64,000 nt of DNA from Thermothielavioides terrestris NRRL 8126 (lineage: Eukaryota; Ascomycota; Sordariomycetes; Sordariales; Chaetomiaceae), in NCBI RefSeq assembly GCF_000226115.1, contig NC_016460.1, positions 2,480,001 to 2,544,000 of the forward strand, in the 5' to 3' direction. The notes beneath the pieces are model-generated. The model did no database searches and was not told the DNA's origin. It saw nothing but the letters and a program-made list of their open reading frames with translations. A program made the position numbers and the translations under genes. Within the stretch, counting starts at the first letter, position 1; the number at the start of each line of letters is the position of its first letter. Shown here piece by piece: positions 1-11,496 of this stretch.

Positions 1-1235
1 TATCGTCTTCTTCTATATAGATAATATCGTCTTCGCCTACTATAAAAAGGATCAATACCGAGCTAACGAAGTAATTAGCTAGCTATAAGAAAAGTATAAA
101 CTTATAGAAGGAGATAACCTCCTATAGTTCCTAGGTATAGAGATTTATTGTAATTATAAAAGGCGCTTAATTTAGCTTAGCTAGACGGCTTATATTAAGA
201 AGATTGTAAGGTTAGCCTAGGAAGAAGGAGAGCTAGAGACTCCAATGGCTAAGAGCGAACTACTCCTATACAACGATATTGCTAGCTATAGCTCTGTTAG
301 GCTCTATCAAAGGAAGGTTGGCTTAATCCTATATATAGCCGTCAATATACGCCTAGACATTGCCTTTATAGCCTCTAAGCTTACATAGTTTAATTAGAAC
401 CTAGGACTAGAACACTATTGCGCAGCTAATCGAGTATTACGATACCTCTATCGAATAAGGTTCTAGGCCCTCTAGCTAGGAGGAGAAGACATCTTGATCG
501 TAGCTAGCGATACTAGCTTCGTCGACAATAGTATCGATCGTAAAAGCTTATAAGGTTACGCTATTATCTTATTTAGAGGGCTAATCGCCTAGCAAGCTAG
601 TAAATAGGATATAGTAACTATATCGACTATAGAGGCAAAGTTGTTAACACTCGTATAGGTAGCGAAAGAAGGTATATTCCTTTAGCGCCTATTAGAGGTA
701 TTAGAGATCTATCTAGATAATAAGATCCTATCGATCCAATATAATAATAAATAAACGATCTAGCTAATCAATGCTAAGATACCTATATTATAGACAAAGC
801 TAAAATATATCGACATTTATAACCACTAGCTATACTAAGAAGCTTAGAACAAGAGGGTTAGCGTCGATTATATACCTTTGAACTAGATGTTGGCCAACGG
901 CCTAACGAAGGCGCTAGAACTAGAGCCCTATAGGAAGTTCGTAGAAATGCTTAATCTAATAGATATCTAGGCCCTTATCGAGATCTACGCCTACTAGGCG
1001 ACGTAGAAGGAAGAAATATAGGGCTAGAGGAAGGCTTTGGCTAAATAGAAGGTTCAGTTTACAATGTAATATATAGGATTAAGAAGGGTAGGCGCGTAAG
1101 GCTTAGTAGATCAAGGCGATAGTAGAAGGACTTTAATACTATAGAATTGCTAGATTAGGAAGGACGCAGTGTTAGGAATAGCTTCGTAGATTACTAGATT
1201 TAGTAGGCCAAAGCCGGAGGCTCGACCTAGGGGAG
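1..1235 (+). mobile_element. Ty1/copia element, 3' internal part of an upstream copy (RIP-degraded RT/RNase H)
   Basis: This stretch aligns base for base, without any indel, to 5916-7150 of the next element and is cut by the window start. Read as protein it gives the end of a copia reverse transcriptase: the catalytic YVDD box survives as Y-I-D-N at 14-25 (Asp to Asn, a G-to-A change). An RNase H segment with a degenerate T-x-E-A-x-L motif follows near 625-650. TAG and TAA stops interrupt every frame, so it is not functional. It ends at a short purine run next to the LTR at 1236, which is the polypurine tract position. Domain order shows plus-strand orientation. Confidence 0.85.
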
Positions 1236-1539
1236 TGTATCAGAACTAGCTTAGCCTAAGGTAGTAGGCTAGCCCACTAAGATTAGGATCTACTAGCTTG
1301 ATGCCCAACTGCCACCTAAGACTAGGCTCCTAATTAGGAGAACTCTCCTACAATACAATATCCTCAATACTACAATTGATTCTAGTTGTATATATTGCTT
1401 ATATTGTGATAGCTTCATCTTCCTAAGCTAGCATAGCGGTTCTAATACAACATCCTTAATGCTACAATTGATTCCAGTTGTATATATTGCTTACATTGTA
1501 ATAGCTTTATCTTCCTAAGCTAGTATAGCGGTTCCAACA
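1236..1539 (+). repeat. LTR shared by the two tandem copia copies (304 bp)
   Basis: It begins TGTATCAG and ends TTCCAACA, so it has the usual TG...CA ends. It follows the purine run ending the upstream copy and precedes the internal region of the downstream copy. It matches the 7151-7362 LTR over its whole length apart from an extra 92 bases, a tandem duplication at 1355-1538. It carries more C-to-T and G-to-A changes than the right LTR. Confidence 0.85.
1355..1538 (+). repeat. 92-bp tandem duplication inside the left LTR
   Basis: Units 1355-1446 and 1447-1538 are the same length and align without gaps, differing at scattered positions by transitions. The right LTR has a single unit. The LTR length difference (304 minus 212) is exactly 92, so this duplication explains all of it. 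Confidence 0.88.
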
Positions 1540-4500
1540 ATTAAGAGTCTCATTGGCTCGAAAACCTAGCTCTATCTCTAAGTATATAGCTCTATATATA
1601 GCGCTCAGTAGCAACTACTATATCTTCGAAAGCCGATATAAAGATCGACATTATCCTAGCTAACCTAGATGACTAGGTAGCTTAGAACTATAAGTTCGTC
1701 AATAAGGCTAAGCATCTTGACCTACTCGACTACTTCAAAGGCAAGGTGGAGCTCCTCCCGAAGCCTACAATAGCTAATACCTACGATCTCGTCTATAAAC
1801 GTATCTAGCGTAAGCTCTAAGAATATATTGTCGAACTACGGGCTTCTACACTAGCTATAGCTATAGGAGCTCTAGCCGATCTAGGAGCGCCTACTATAGG
1901 CGAGCAGTGGCCTAGTACTGCCTCTATAGCCTAGGATAATGATATAGATTCCTAGACCCTCTCTAAGAACGAAGGTCCGTAAGAGTAGCCTAGTATCAAG
2001 GCACTGAACAGCCACTAGAGGAAGCTCTATAATAAGAGGGAGAAGTAGTTTAATAATAATATCGCTATTGTCATTTTATAGGTCGAGAAGGATCTAGACT
2101 ATAAATATAAGGACTATAAACGTTAGACCAATCACCTTATCTAGATACTAACCTTTATAACTACTATAGTAGTAGCCAACTACTGGTCTACCTACTTTAT
2201 AGAGTATACTAACCTTTAAATATAGTACAACAACCTTAAGAAGACTACTTAGCCAACTATTAAAATAATAATAGAGCTTTAAATATATATTTGTACCTAC
2301 TTCGATATACTTAAATATCCTAGGAATATATATATTAAAGAGGCTAATTTCAAGAGGTAGCTTATTAAGTAGAAGAACCTAATAGATAAGGCCTCCCTTT
2401 AGAAGATAAACGAGGTAAAGGATCCTAGCCTATAGTTCAACGAACTAATAGCTATACTAGAGAAGCTATTCCTAAGCTTTATTTCCCTCTATACTATAAG
2501 TAAGATAGAGATTCTTAAGAAGCTAACCTTTTAAGATATAGCTATAAAAGTCTATAAAGGAATATACCTATTCCTTGAGAAGGCGCCTAACCGCGTAGAG
2601 AAAGGATCCTTCCCGATATACGGCCTTAGAGAGAAAGAAAACAAGGACCCTAAGCAACTAGAAGATTAAAAGGATTACCTTAGGTACTAAGCTAGTCGTA
2701 AAGACGGAGCTAGAATTAGCTAATCCCGCTTTAAACGTAAGCTAAATACGTCTATAGCTTTTAGTACCTCTATAAGGTCCTTAAATATATCTAGGAAGTA
2801 CTACGCTTATAATCACTTCTATCTAACTAAGCGGTATTACTACTTAAACCCTAAGAGTATACTGCTTAGATAGGAATCTAAAGAATATATCAAGGCTTAT
2901 ATAAAGGCTAATTTAAAAGCCGATTCAACTCTATAAGCAAAGGCTAATAAGCTCTAGATAAAGAGGTTTAGAAGTAGCCTTGTTAATAACGTAAAAAGCG
3001 ATATAGGCGAAGATCCACTATTGTATTGACTAGCTGACCGCTCTAAGAGAGCTATAGCTACGCTCTCGACGAAAGAGCCTAAGGTCCCTAAAGTAGATAT
3101 AGTAGATGCCAACGCTCCTAAAGAGGGTATTGCTCCTAAAGAGAGTACCACCTAGGAAGAGGGTAATGCCCTTAAAGTAGGTATCGCCCCTAAAGTAGGT
3201 ATCGCCCCCGATATAGGCAACGCCCCTAACGTAGGTACTAACATTATAGCGATATTTAGCTACTAGTACATTGTAAGAATATAGCGATAGAGAGCTATAG
3301 GCAAATATATAGCAAGCTTTGCTATGATCTTAGCTATATTCTAGATAGGCTAAAGATATCCTTTAATCAACTTGGTAATCCTAGATTTAGGGTCAACTAT
3401 TTATATCGCTAACTATCTAAATAGGTTTAAAAGGCCTTCTAAGTTAGCTATACCTAATGACTATATCTAGGTAGGCAAGTACCCTATTTAGATTAAAGGA
3501 TATAGCGAGATAGATATTAAACTATAGAACGACGAGGGCGTTATAATCCTTATACTATATAACGTAGCTTACTACCTAACCTTCATATATAATATTATAT
3601 CGTTAAAGTAGCTTAATCGACGAGGGATCTAGTAGGACAATAGGCTAGAGAGTATATTAAACTACTTACTTAGGGTACTAAGATTATACGCTTCTTAGAT
3701 ATACTATAAAGAAGCTTTAATAATATGTCTTTGAATATATATCTAAGGACTATACGCCTATAGCCTTTACTATCTAAACAAAGAGGCTCGATCGCTAGGC
3801 TTGCTATATAAAGAGCGTAGTAGATACTATAACTTAGTACCTACGCCTTAGCTATATAGGCCTAAGGGCCTTCGAACACTTCGTTAATTGCTTATAAAAA
3901 GGGTATATCAAAGGTATACCAACATTCGAGTATAATAGCTATAGCTTTAGTAAGTTAAAACGTAGGCCTAATCGTATTTCTAGGCCATTGAACTATAGCC
4001 TAGGCAATAGGATCGCCCTAGATTTATACCCTTTCTAAGAAGGCCGATAGCACTTTAAACATCTACTATTAGCGATAGATCGCTATTTAAATATAATATA
4101 GGACTACTATCTATACGACTATAAGGCTCTAGGCATTCTAGTAGCTATTAAACACCTTGCTATACTACTTAAAAGGCAGTACTAGCTATATATTAAGGTC
4201 CTAAAGTATAACAACGAATTTATATAAGCGAGCGCTATTACTACCTAGGCAAAGAAACAAGGTATCCGAATAGAGCCTTCAGCGCCTAATACGCCTATAT
4301 AGAATAGAGACGTTAAACGTTTAGGGGGTATAATCAAGGAGAAGGCTAGAACAATAGCTATTGACATATAGTTGCTAGGGCAACTATAGCTAGAAGTTAT
4401 AAGAGCCGTAGTATATCTCTATAATAAGACACTATCCTTGACAATAGAGTAGATAACGCTGTTAGATCGCTTTTATACCTTCTTTACTAAAAGAGATAGC

Positions 4501-7150
4501 CTAAGAGCTTTAGAGTACAAGCTATACTAAAGGCATTTAAAGGTCTATAGTTACAAAGTATTTACTATAATAGATATTGCTAAAAAGAAAGAAAGGTACT
4601 TTAAACGGTTCTAATCGAGAGCTTAGATCAGCTACTTTATAGAATACGATTCTTCAAATATCTATCGTATCTAGAACTCTATTATCGACCAAGTAGTATA
4701 TATATACAATATAATCTTTGACGAAAAGTAGATATACCTAAGCGATTTAAAGCTTATAGTATAAGACATTCCCTAGATAGATCTTAAAGAGCTAAAGCGC
4801 TAGCTCAATGCTAGAGGTACTAATAATGCTAATTAGCTAGATAATAGCGATCTTACACCTATAGCTAAGGAAAAGGATACAATAGAGGCGTTTAGTATAC
4901 CTTTAACAACCTTCAAAGAACTAGAGGAGAGCCTAGCTACTATCGAAGAAGTATTAGATACTATTATAGTAAAAGGCGATACTATAGGCACCTTCCTAGA
5001 GTTCTAATATCTAACTCCTTCGCCTACTTTGCTAAACGCTCTAATCGTAGCTACCTTCCTAGGTTTATATTCGCTTAGAGCCTCTAAAGGAGTATTCTAA
5101 CTATAGGAGGCCGCCTTCAACGTAGGAACGTTAGGCCCTAGAGCTACCGAATATAGGTATTTAAGGAGGGTCCTCTATATAAAGGAAAAGAGAGAAGAGC
5201 TTACCTAAAAGAGTAAAAAGAAAGCTAAGAAGGTAGTTGGTACTATTAAGAAGAAAGCTAGTAGCGCTAAAAGGATCTCCTAAAAAGAAGTCGATCACCT
5301 ATAGTAAGAAGGTAAGCTTAGATCTATCTACTAGTCGATACTCTCGCCTATACCTTGATAGCACTTTGAATTCGAAGATTACCTACTAGGCTAGCTATTC
5401 CTAGAGGTAGAATACGATTATTTTTAAAGCTATAAAGTGATAGGCTCCTAGGAAGAGATTCGCTACTATAATAAGGAGGTCTAGGGCAAATAGATCCTAG
5501 ATTATATATAGGTGTATGTCTATAAGTTCAATAAAAGTAGATACTTCATTAAATATAAAGCGAGGCTAGTAGTATATAGCGATCAATAAAAGAAGAGGTT
5601 TACTAAAGAGAACTATATAGCTATACTCGTTATACAATCTTTTAGAATAATACTCGCTACTATAGCGAAGTTCGACCTAGAACTAAAATAGTTTAATATA
5701 GTCAACGCCTTTGTTAATATAAAGATCGATAAAGACATTTATATAGAGATACTATATAGCTATTATAAGCTAGAAACTATTCTAAAGCTAAAGAAGATGC
5801 TCTATAGCCTATAAAAGTCTCCCCTCCTCTAGTAATAAGAGCTAATAGCTACCCTAAAGAACCTAAGGTTCTAGGCTATACTATAAGAGCCTTATATTAT
5901 AACGAACAAAGGTATTATCGTCTTCTTCTATATAGATAACATTGTCTTTATCTACTATAAAAAGGATTAATACTAAGCCAACGAAATAATTAGCTAGCTA
6001 TAAGAAAAGTATAAACTTATAGGAGGAGATAACCTCCTATAGTTCCTAAGTATAGAGATTTATCGTAACTATAAAAGGCGTTTAATTTAGCTTAGCTAAA
6101 TAGCTTATATCAAGAAGATCGTAAGATTAGCCTAGGAAGAAGGAGAGCTAAAGACTCTAATAGCTAAGAGCGAACTGCTCCTATATAACGATATTGCTAG
6201 CTATAGCTTTATTAGGCTCTATCAAAGGAAGGTCGGCTTAATCCTATATATAGCCGTCAATATATATCTAGACATTGCTTTCGTAGCCTCTAAGCTTATA
6301 TAATTCAATTAGAACCTAGGACTAGAACACTACTATATAGCTAATCAAGTATTATAATACCTCTATTAAATAAGGTTCTAAGCCCTCTAGCTAGGAGGAG
6401 GAGATATCTTAATTATAGTTAGCGATACTAGCTTCGCTAACAATAATATTGATTATAAAAGCTTATAAGGTTATACTATTATTCTATTTAGAGGGCTAAT
6501 TACCTAGCGAGCTAGTAAATAGAATATAGTAACTATATTAACTACGAAAGTAGAGTTATTAGTACTTATATAGATAGCGAAAGAAGGTATATTCCTTTAA
6601 CGCCTATTAGAGGTACTAAAGATCTATCTAAATAATAAGATCCTATCGATCTAATATAATAATAAATAAACAATTTAGCTAATTAATATTAAGATATCTA
6701 TACTATAGACAAAGCTAAAATATATCAATATTTATAACTACTAGCTATACTAAGAAGCTTAGAATAAAAGGGTTAACGTTAATTATATACCTTTGAACTA
6801 GATATTAGCTAACGGTTTAACAAAGATATTAGAACTAGAGCCCTATAGGAAGTTTATAAAAATACTTAATCTAATAGATATCTAGGCCCTTATTAAGATC
6901 TATACCTACTAAGCAATATAGAAGGAAGAAATATAGGGCTAGAGGAAGGCTCTAGCTAAATAGAAGGTTCAGTTTATAGTGTAATATATAGGATTAAAAA
7001 GGGTAAGTATATAAAGCTTAGTAGATTAGAGCAATAGTAGAAGGACCTTAATACTATAGAATTGCTAGATTAGGAAGGACATAGTATTAGAGATAGCTTT
7101 ATAGATTACTAGATTTAGTAGGCCGAAGCTAGAGGCTCGACCTAAGGGGG

Positions 7151-7362
7151 TATATCAGAACTAGCCTAGCCTAGGGTAGCGGGCCGGCCTACCGAGATTA
7201 GGATCCACCAGCTTGATGCCCAACTGCCGCCTAAGACTAGGCTCCTAATCAGGAGAACTCTCCTACAATACAACATCCTCAACACCACGATTGATTCCAA
7301 TTATACGCATTGCTTACATCGTGATAGCTTCATCTTCCTGAGCCGGCGTAGCGGTTCCAACA
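7151..7362 (+). repeat. Right LTR of the copia element (212 bp), weakly mutated
   Basis: The LTR starts TATATCAG (TG changed to TA) after a run of five G and ends TTCCAACA at 7362. From about 7170 on it is much more GC-rich than any other part of the element and keeps many C and G bases lost in the left LTR. Single-copy GC-rich DNA begins at 7363. The upstream flank of the array is outside the window, so a target-site duplication cannot be checked. Confidence 0.85.
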
Positions 7363-7888
7363 GATTTCCACTCGGAAGGGATGTCGGGATTGAGTACCCG
7401 ATCGAGAAGGTCGCCGGAATAAAGTCCCGGCCGCTCTCCGGCTCCGGCTCTTCAATACCCCCTGTCGCTTGTAGCCTGCTTGCTCCACGAGGCATCGGGA
7501 CATGCCGATCCCCCGGTTCAACGTCAGTTGCCGTTCAGTCCGTGTTACCGTCCCGGTCCAGGCCTGTCCCGGTCCGGGTTACTGGGTCTGGTCGGATCAA
7601 GCGCGTGGGAGTTGGGGCTCAGGGGGTAGCAGAAACATGTTCATCATCTCATCTGCCGTCATATTAGGCACATAGCAGAGCATGGCCATCAAAAAAAGAC
7701 ACCGGATATCCATATATATATCTATCATAAAGCTGTGGACTTGACTTGTGTGACTGTCATCGCAGCCTTCGCGACACTTCGAGTTGGCTTCCGCTAGCGC
7801 ACGATAACGGATATCCTTCTCGGCCGGCCAGACGCAGCCATGCGTTCGTGCAATAACCAGCCGCAAGCCATCATCATCACTACCATCA
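7363..7888. other. Intergenic: transposon edge to gtr2 3' end
   Basis: This is non-repetitive, GC-rich DNA between the right LTR and the gtr2 stop codon. It must contain the gtr2 3' UTR. Small open frames here have no recognisable domain. I see no other feature. Confidence 0.5.
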
Positions 7889-9257
7889 TCATCCCTGAAC
7901 CAACCCGGGACTCGCCGGCCCCTGCTGCGCGCCCGGCGCCAGCTCCTTCGGCTTGGTGATCTCGAAGAACTCGGTCAGCCCCTTGACGACGACATCCACG
8001 TTCATGTTGATCTGGGGCATCTTGTCGTAGGAGCCCTCCTTCATGATGGCGACGAGGGCCAGGAAGCGGTCGACCTCGCGCAGCATGATGGGGCGGCGGG
8101 CGTCGGCCAGCACCATGCCGCTCTCGGCCCACTCGCAGGCGACCTGCTCCTCGAGCGGCTGCGACCAGGGCTCGCCCTCGAGGCGCTTGCGCCACTGCTG
8201 CGACCGCGGCCAGGAGCCGTAGACCTCGGTGAAGTCGATGATGACGTCGACGTAGTCGGAGCAGATCTCGTAGCTGGCCATGTCCTCGGGCGTGCTGTCG
8301 GTGGCGATGTAGATCTTGGTGTTGACGTCGAACAGATACGCCTTCTCGAACCGGCACGTGCGGCAGAGGTTGGTCAGCATGGCCTCGAGCTGGCCGAGGC
8401 GCGGGATCAGCTTTTGGATGACTTTGCTAAAGGCCTCGAAGATGCTGTGGTTGTAGATGGACGTCAGGTGGAAGTTGACCGGCGCGTTCTCGACGCCCTG
8501 GTCTGACAGTTCGTCCTGGATGCGGATGGTGATGTCGCGCTGGATGTCGAGGCGGTAGTCGTCGCTCAGGCCGTCAACCTTGTGGATGAATACTTCGATG
8601 TTGATGTGCGGATAGCTGCGGTGCAGATGGAGGATGGTCGAGTTGAGCCGAGCGACGGCCTCGAGGTAGTCGTCTTGCGCGTCGATAACCCATATCAGGG
8701 CGCCAATCTCGCCGAAGATGGCGTCCATGTCGAAGGTGAAGTTGGGGTTGTCAAAGATGTCGATTTGGCCAGGAAAATCCCAGACTTGGAACTCCATGAA
8801 AGAGCTGGGCCAAGGTCAGTATCCGACCGCTGACCCATCTCACTCCGTAGTCTGAGTATGTGTCCACGTACTTCAGACTATCCTTTTGAATTCGGGCAGT
8901 GGACTCGAGAAACAGCGTCTCGCTCGGCGGCAGCTTGTGGAATACTACGCTGGAGATAGACGACTTGCCGCTCCTGCCATCTCTGTAAGCGTCCGGAGCA
9001 GCGCGCAGGGCCCCAGGTTATCACGACACTCACCTTCTTTGGCCCATCAACAAGAGCCTCGGCTTGCCCTTCGTATGAGGCGTCGGGGGGTCCGGCACCT
9101 TGACGCCATCTTTCTTTTGCAGCCGTTGCCGATTCTGTTCGTAGACATGGTGAAGATTTAGCGCTGCTGGACTGATATATCTGACGGGACGAGGACGGGA
9201 GGGCCCGCTGCTCGCGTCAGCAGGGTCGTCGCCGTCCTCGGAAGGAGCAGCAAACAT
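7889..9257 (-). CDS. gtr2: Rag-family GTPase Gtr2 (RagC/D orthologue)
   Basis: Small GTPase of the Gtr1-Gtr2/Rag heterodimer, which sits on the vacuole with the EGO/Ragulator complex and relays amino-acid status to TORC1. Model: exons 9257-9034, 8973-8872 and 8804-7889, about 413 residues, with GTGAGT and GTACGT donors and consistent phases. The P-loop (GQRRSGKSS) is assembled across the first intron at about residues 72-80. Exon 3 carries the switch-II DFPGQ motif (118-122) and the Rag-type G4 motif HKVD (183-186) in place of NKxD. The C-terminal part is the Rag roadblock-like dimerisation domain with the conserved FLFD and KIYIATDS stretches. It is longer than yeast Gtr2 because of an N-terminal, Ser/Pro-containing extension of about 65 residues. 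Identity is firm from the RagC-like sequence; the start codon is less certain than the core. Confidence 0.93.
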
Positions 9258-11496
9258 GATAGAAGGAAGGGCGCAAGGTGGCCGTAGCGGCAGAAGGACG
9301 GGCCGGGTGATTCCCGCAACAGCCGTCCCTAAAGGCTGGGGATTAATGAGGCTGGCTCAGCCTCCGTCGCTGACCGCTTTTGTAGGTCAAAAGCAGCTGG
9401 GAAATCCCTGGCTATTCATTCCCTTCGTTTGCAGACCGGATCGGGACCGAGGGTATCGGTTACCGGACGCTGTGAACCAGCCGAACACGGCAGGCAAGAT
9501 GCGCCGAGTTGAGACAAAAACGAAGGGAGAAACCGGCGGCTCGACGCATGCGCTTGCTTGTGCGAGGATGCCTCGGTATCTGACGCTTCTCTCGACGGCC
9601 GGTCCAAGACATCAGATGATTCAATCCAAGTGCTTGTTCACCGCCGTCGGGAGAAGGCACCCGCATCCGGAGCGGTGGCCATATTGGTGCTGACCCCGTT
9701 TTCCCTCTCAACTCACCGTCTCTCCGGCCAGTCAGAGGCGCAAAAAAAGAAGACGGGAGTTGGCGGGAAACGGGGCTGCGCAAAGGAAGAGCTGGCTATA
9801 TATGAAACAACCAGGAACCAACCCGGCGGGCCCTGGCTTACGGTGACAGTGCAGCGAATGGCAATGGGGGAATTGCAAAGCGTCTCAGCGCAGCCAAACC
9901 AAGGCAACAACAGCTAGTCAAGGGGGCGACCACAAAAGCGACTCATCTGCCTTGTTCCGCGAGCCGAGCCATGATCCGTGGACCGCTTGTCGCTGCCGAG
10001 GCTCCCGGCGTGACACTTGCCCAACCTGATGGCACCCGGCCGGAGCGGCCGAACGGACTCACCGAAGCCAGCAATGGGCGAAAGCCCACGGGAGGAGCGC
10101 TTGGAACTCGCGATTGCAGCCCGGGTGCCAGATTCTAGACCACGTCCGGGAAGACGTGTGATGGTCACGGGACCAGCGTTGTGGCATTGCGGTTGCAAGG
10201 ATCGAGATGTTTTGGTGATTGCTGTGCCGGGAAAGGGGGTAGAGGAAAGAAGGAGGAAGAACGAGATGACAAGAAAAGAAGGCCCGAAGGCCGGTTCGCA
10301 AATACTTACCTCCATCGTGTGCGACAGCAGCGTCTGTTCGTCGCCGCCACGAGCTCTCAGACCCGAGCCCAGGCGGGTCAACGGCCGGAAGCGATTGATC
10401 CTTCCGGCAAGCAGAGACTGGCGTCAAACAACCCCTTGGTCCAATCCCAGGACCCAGGTCTCAAAGGGTGGCTGGGACAGGGGCTTGTTGGACCACTCGA
10501 CGGCGACGGCGAGCCTGGAAAGGCTGGCGAATGAGGAGGTCCGCCCGCCGGAAACACCCCCAGGTAACGAAAGGGCTTGAGCGTGGAAGCAGAAAGCTTG
10601 AGCTGACCTGCGTAGAAGACGCCTCCCGGCAAGACCGACGATCGATGACGACAAAGGTAAATATGGAAAATTCAGGGCCTCGTCCGTAAACAATCCGTAG
10701 GCCAAGCGGACTCTCCTCCCTGCCACTCCCGGAGTGGTGCGATGGCGGGCGGGAGGGCGCAGTCAAGCGGGCAGAAGGTGATAATATCGGCCGTTAAGAG
10801 AGCACCAGCGGTAACGTTAGCGTGTATAACGGTACCGAGTTCCCCCCGCAAATGAAAATGCTCCCCGTGCGCCTCCAGCCGTCAATCATAGTCGAGAATG
10901 GTCGAGTCCCTCGCTTTTGCGCAGTGTTTCGCGGGATAGAAGAGGAACTGGGGAAAGGAAGTGGGAGACAAGGCCGATATCGAGTGCAGCCGCCTTGTGG
11001 CTCTCTCTGAGCACTCTCAGCACACTGAGCACGCTGGTATCGATAAGGCTGCTTGGTTGCGGGGTTCAAGCGTTGGGGAACTTCGGCGGAAGTTCGGTGA
11101 ACTCTCACCGAAGCGAGGCCTTGCTTCTTCCCCTATCGCTTACATAATCTTAGCCAAGGACCCCGCGCTTGCGGGTTGAGGAAAGGGCCATGGTCCGAAT
11201 GTTCTCCCTCACCAGACACTCCATGACTTAGCAAACCTTCCTGCTATGATACCAAAGAGGAAACAACACTTCCCAGTGAATTACCTAGTTAGTGATCGAC
11301 TGCTAGGTATATAATGTTGCTATTAATATAAAACCATCTATTCAAACTGCTTCTATTCGCCATCAACCAGTGCCATCGCGATCTGATCCGTCACAGCAAA
11401 CCACGAGACAATCGGGCCAGGTCCCAAACAAGGCCGCTCGCAACACAACTTGCTTTACCGTCATCACCAATGGTCGACAGCCCGACAACCGTGATG
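9258..11496. other. 2.2-kb intergenic region upstream of gtr2
   Basis: It contains the gtr2 promoter and leader and the 3' side of the MIF-like gene. Many overlapping open frames of 60-190 codons occur on both strands, which is normal for GC-rich non-coding DNA, and none shows a domain. A TATA-like string lies near 9795 on the plus strand without a convincing gene after it. An AT-rich patch lies at about 11270-11345. Confidence 0.45.

Larger units (their letters stand above)
1236..7362 (+). mobile_element. Full-length but inactivated Ty1/copia LTR retrotransposon
   Basis: The element is 6.1 kb: LTR, a 5.6-kb internal region at 1540-7150, then LTR. The internal region reads in copia order. 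A gag-like part lies at about 1640-2940, with a degraded zinc knuckle near 2790-2845 where expected Cys positions read as Tyr. A protease D-S-G box sits at 3384-3392 (now D-L-G). Integrase core follows, with the first Asp at 4078-4080 and the second Asp region near 4210 changed to Asn. Reverse transcriptase lies around 5440-6100 with Y-I-D-N at 5929-5940, and RNase H after that. Stops occur throughout. The order PR-IN-RT-RH separates Ty1/copia from Ty3/gypsy. It shares its left LTR with the upstream copy, so the two form a tandem array. Confidence 0.87.

Noticed and set aside
2954..3151. 65-codon minus-strand frame inside the transposon
   Set aside because: It is antisense to the gag-protease linker and only open because of local composition; no similarity to any known protein.
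10017..10580. 187-codon plus-strand frame upstream of gtr2
   Set aside because: Five other frames of similar length overlap it on both strands and none contains a domain.
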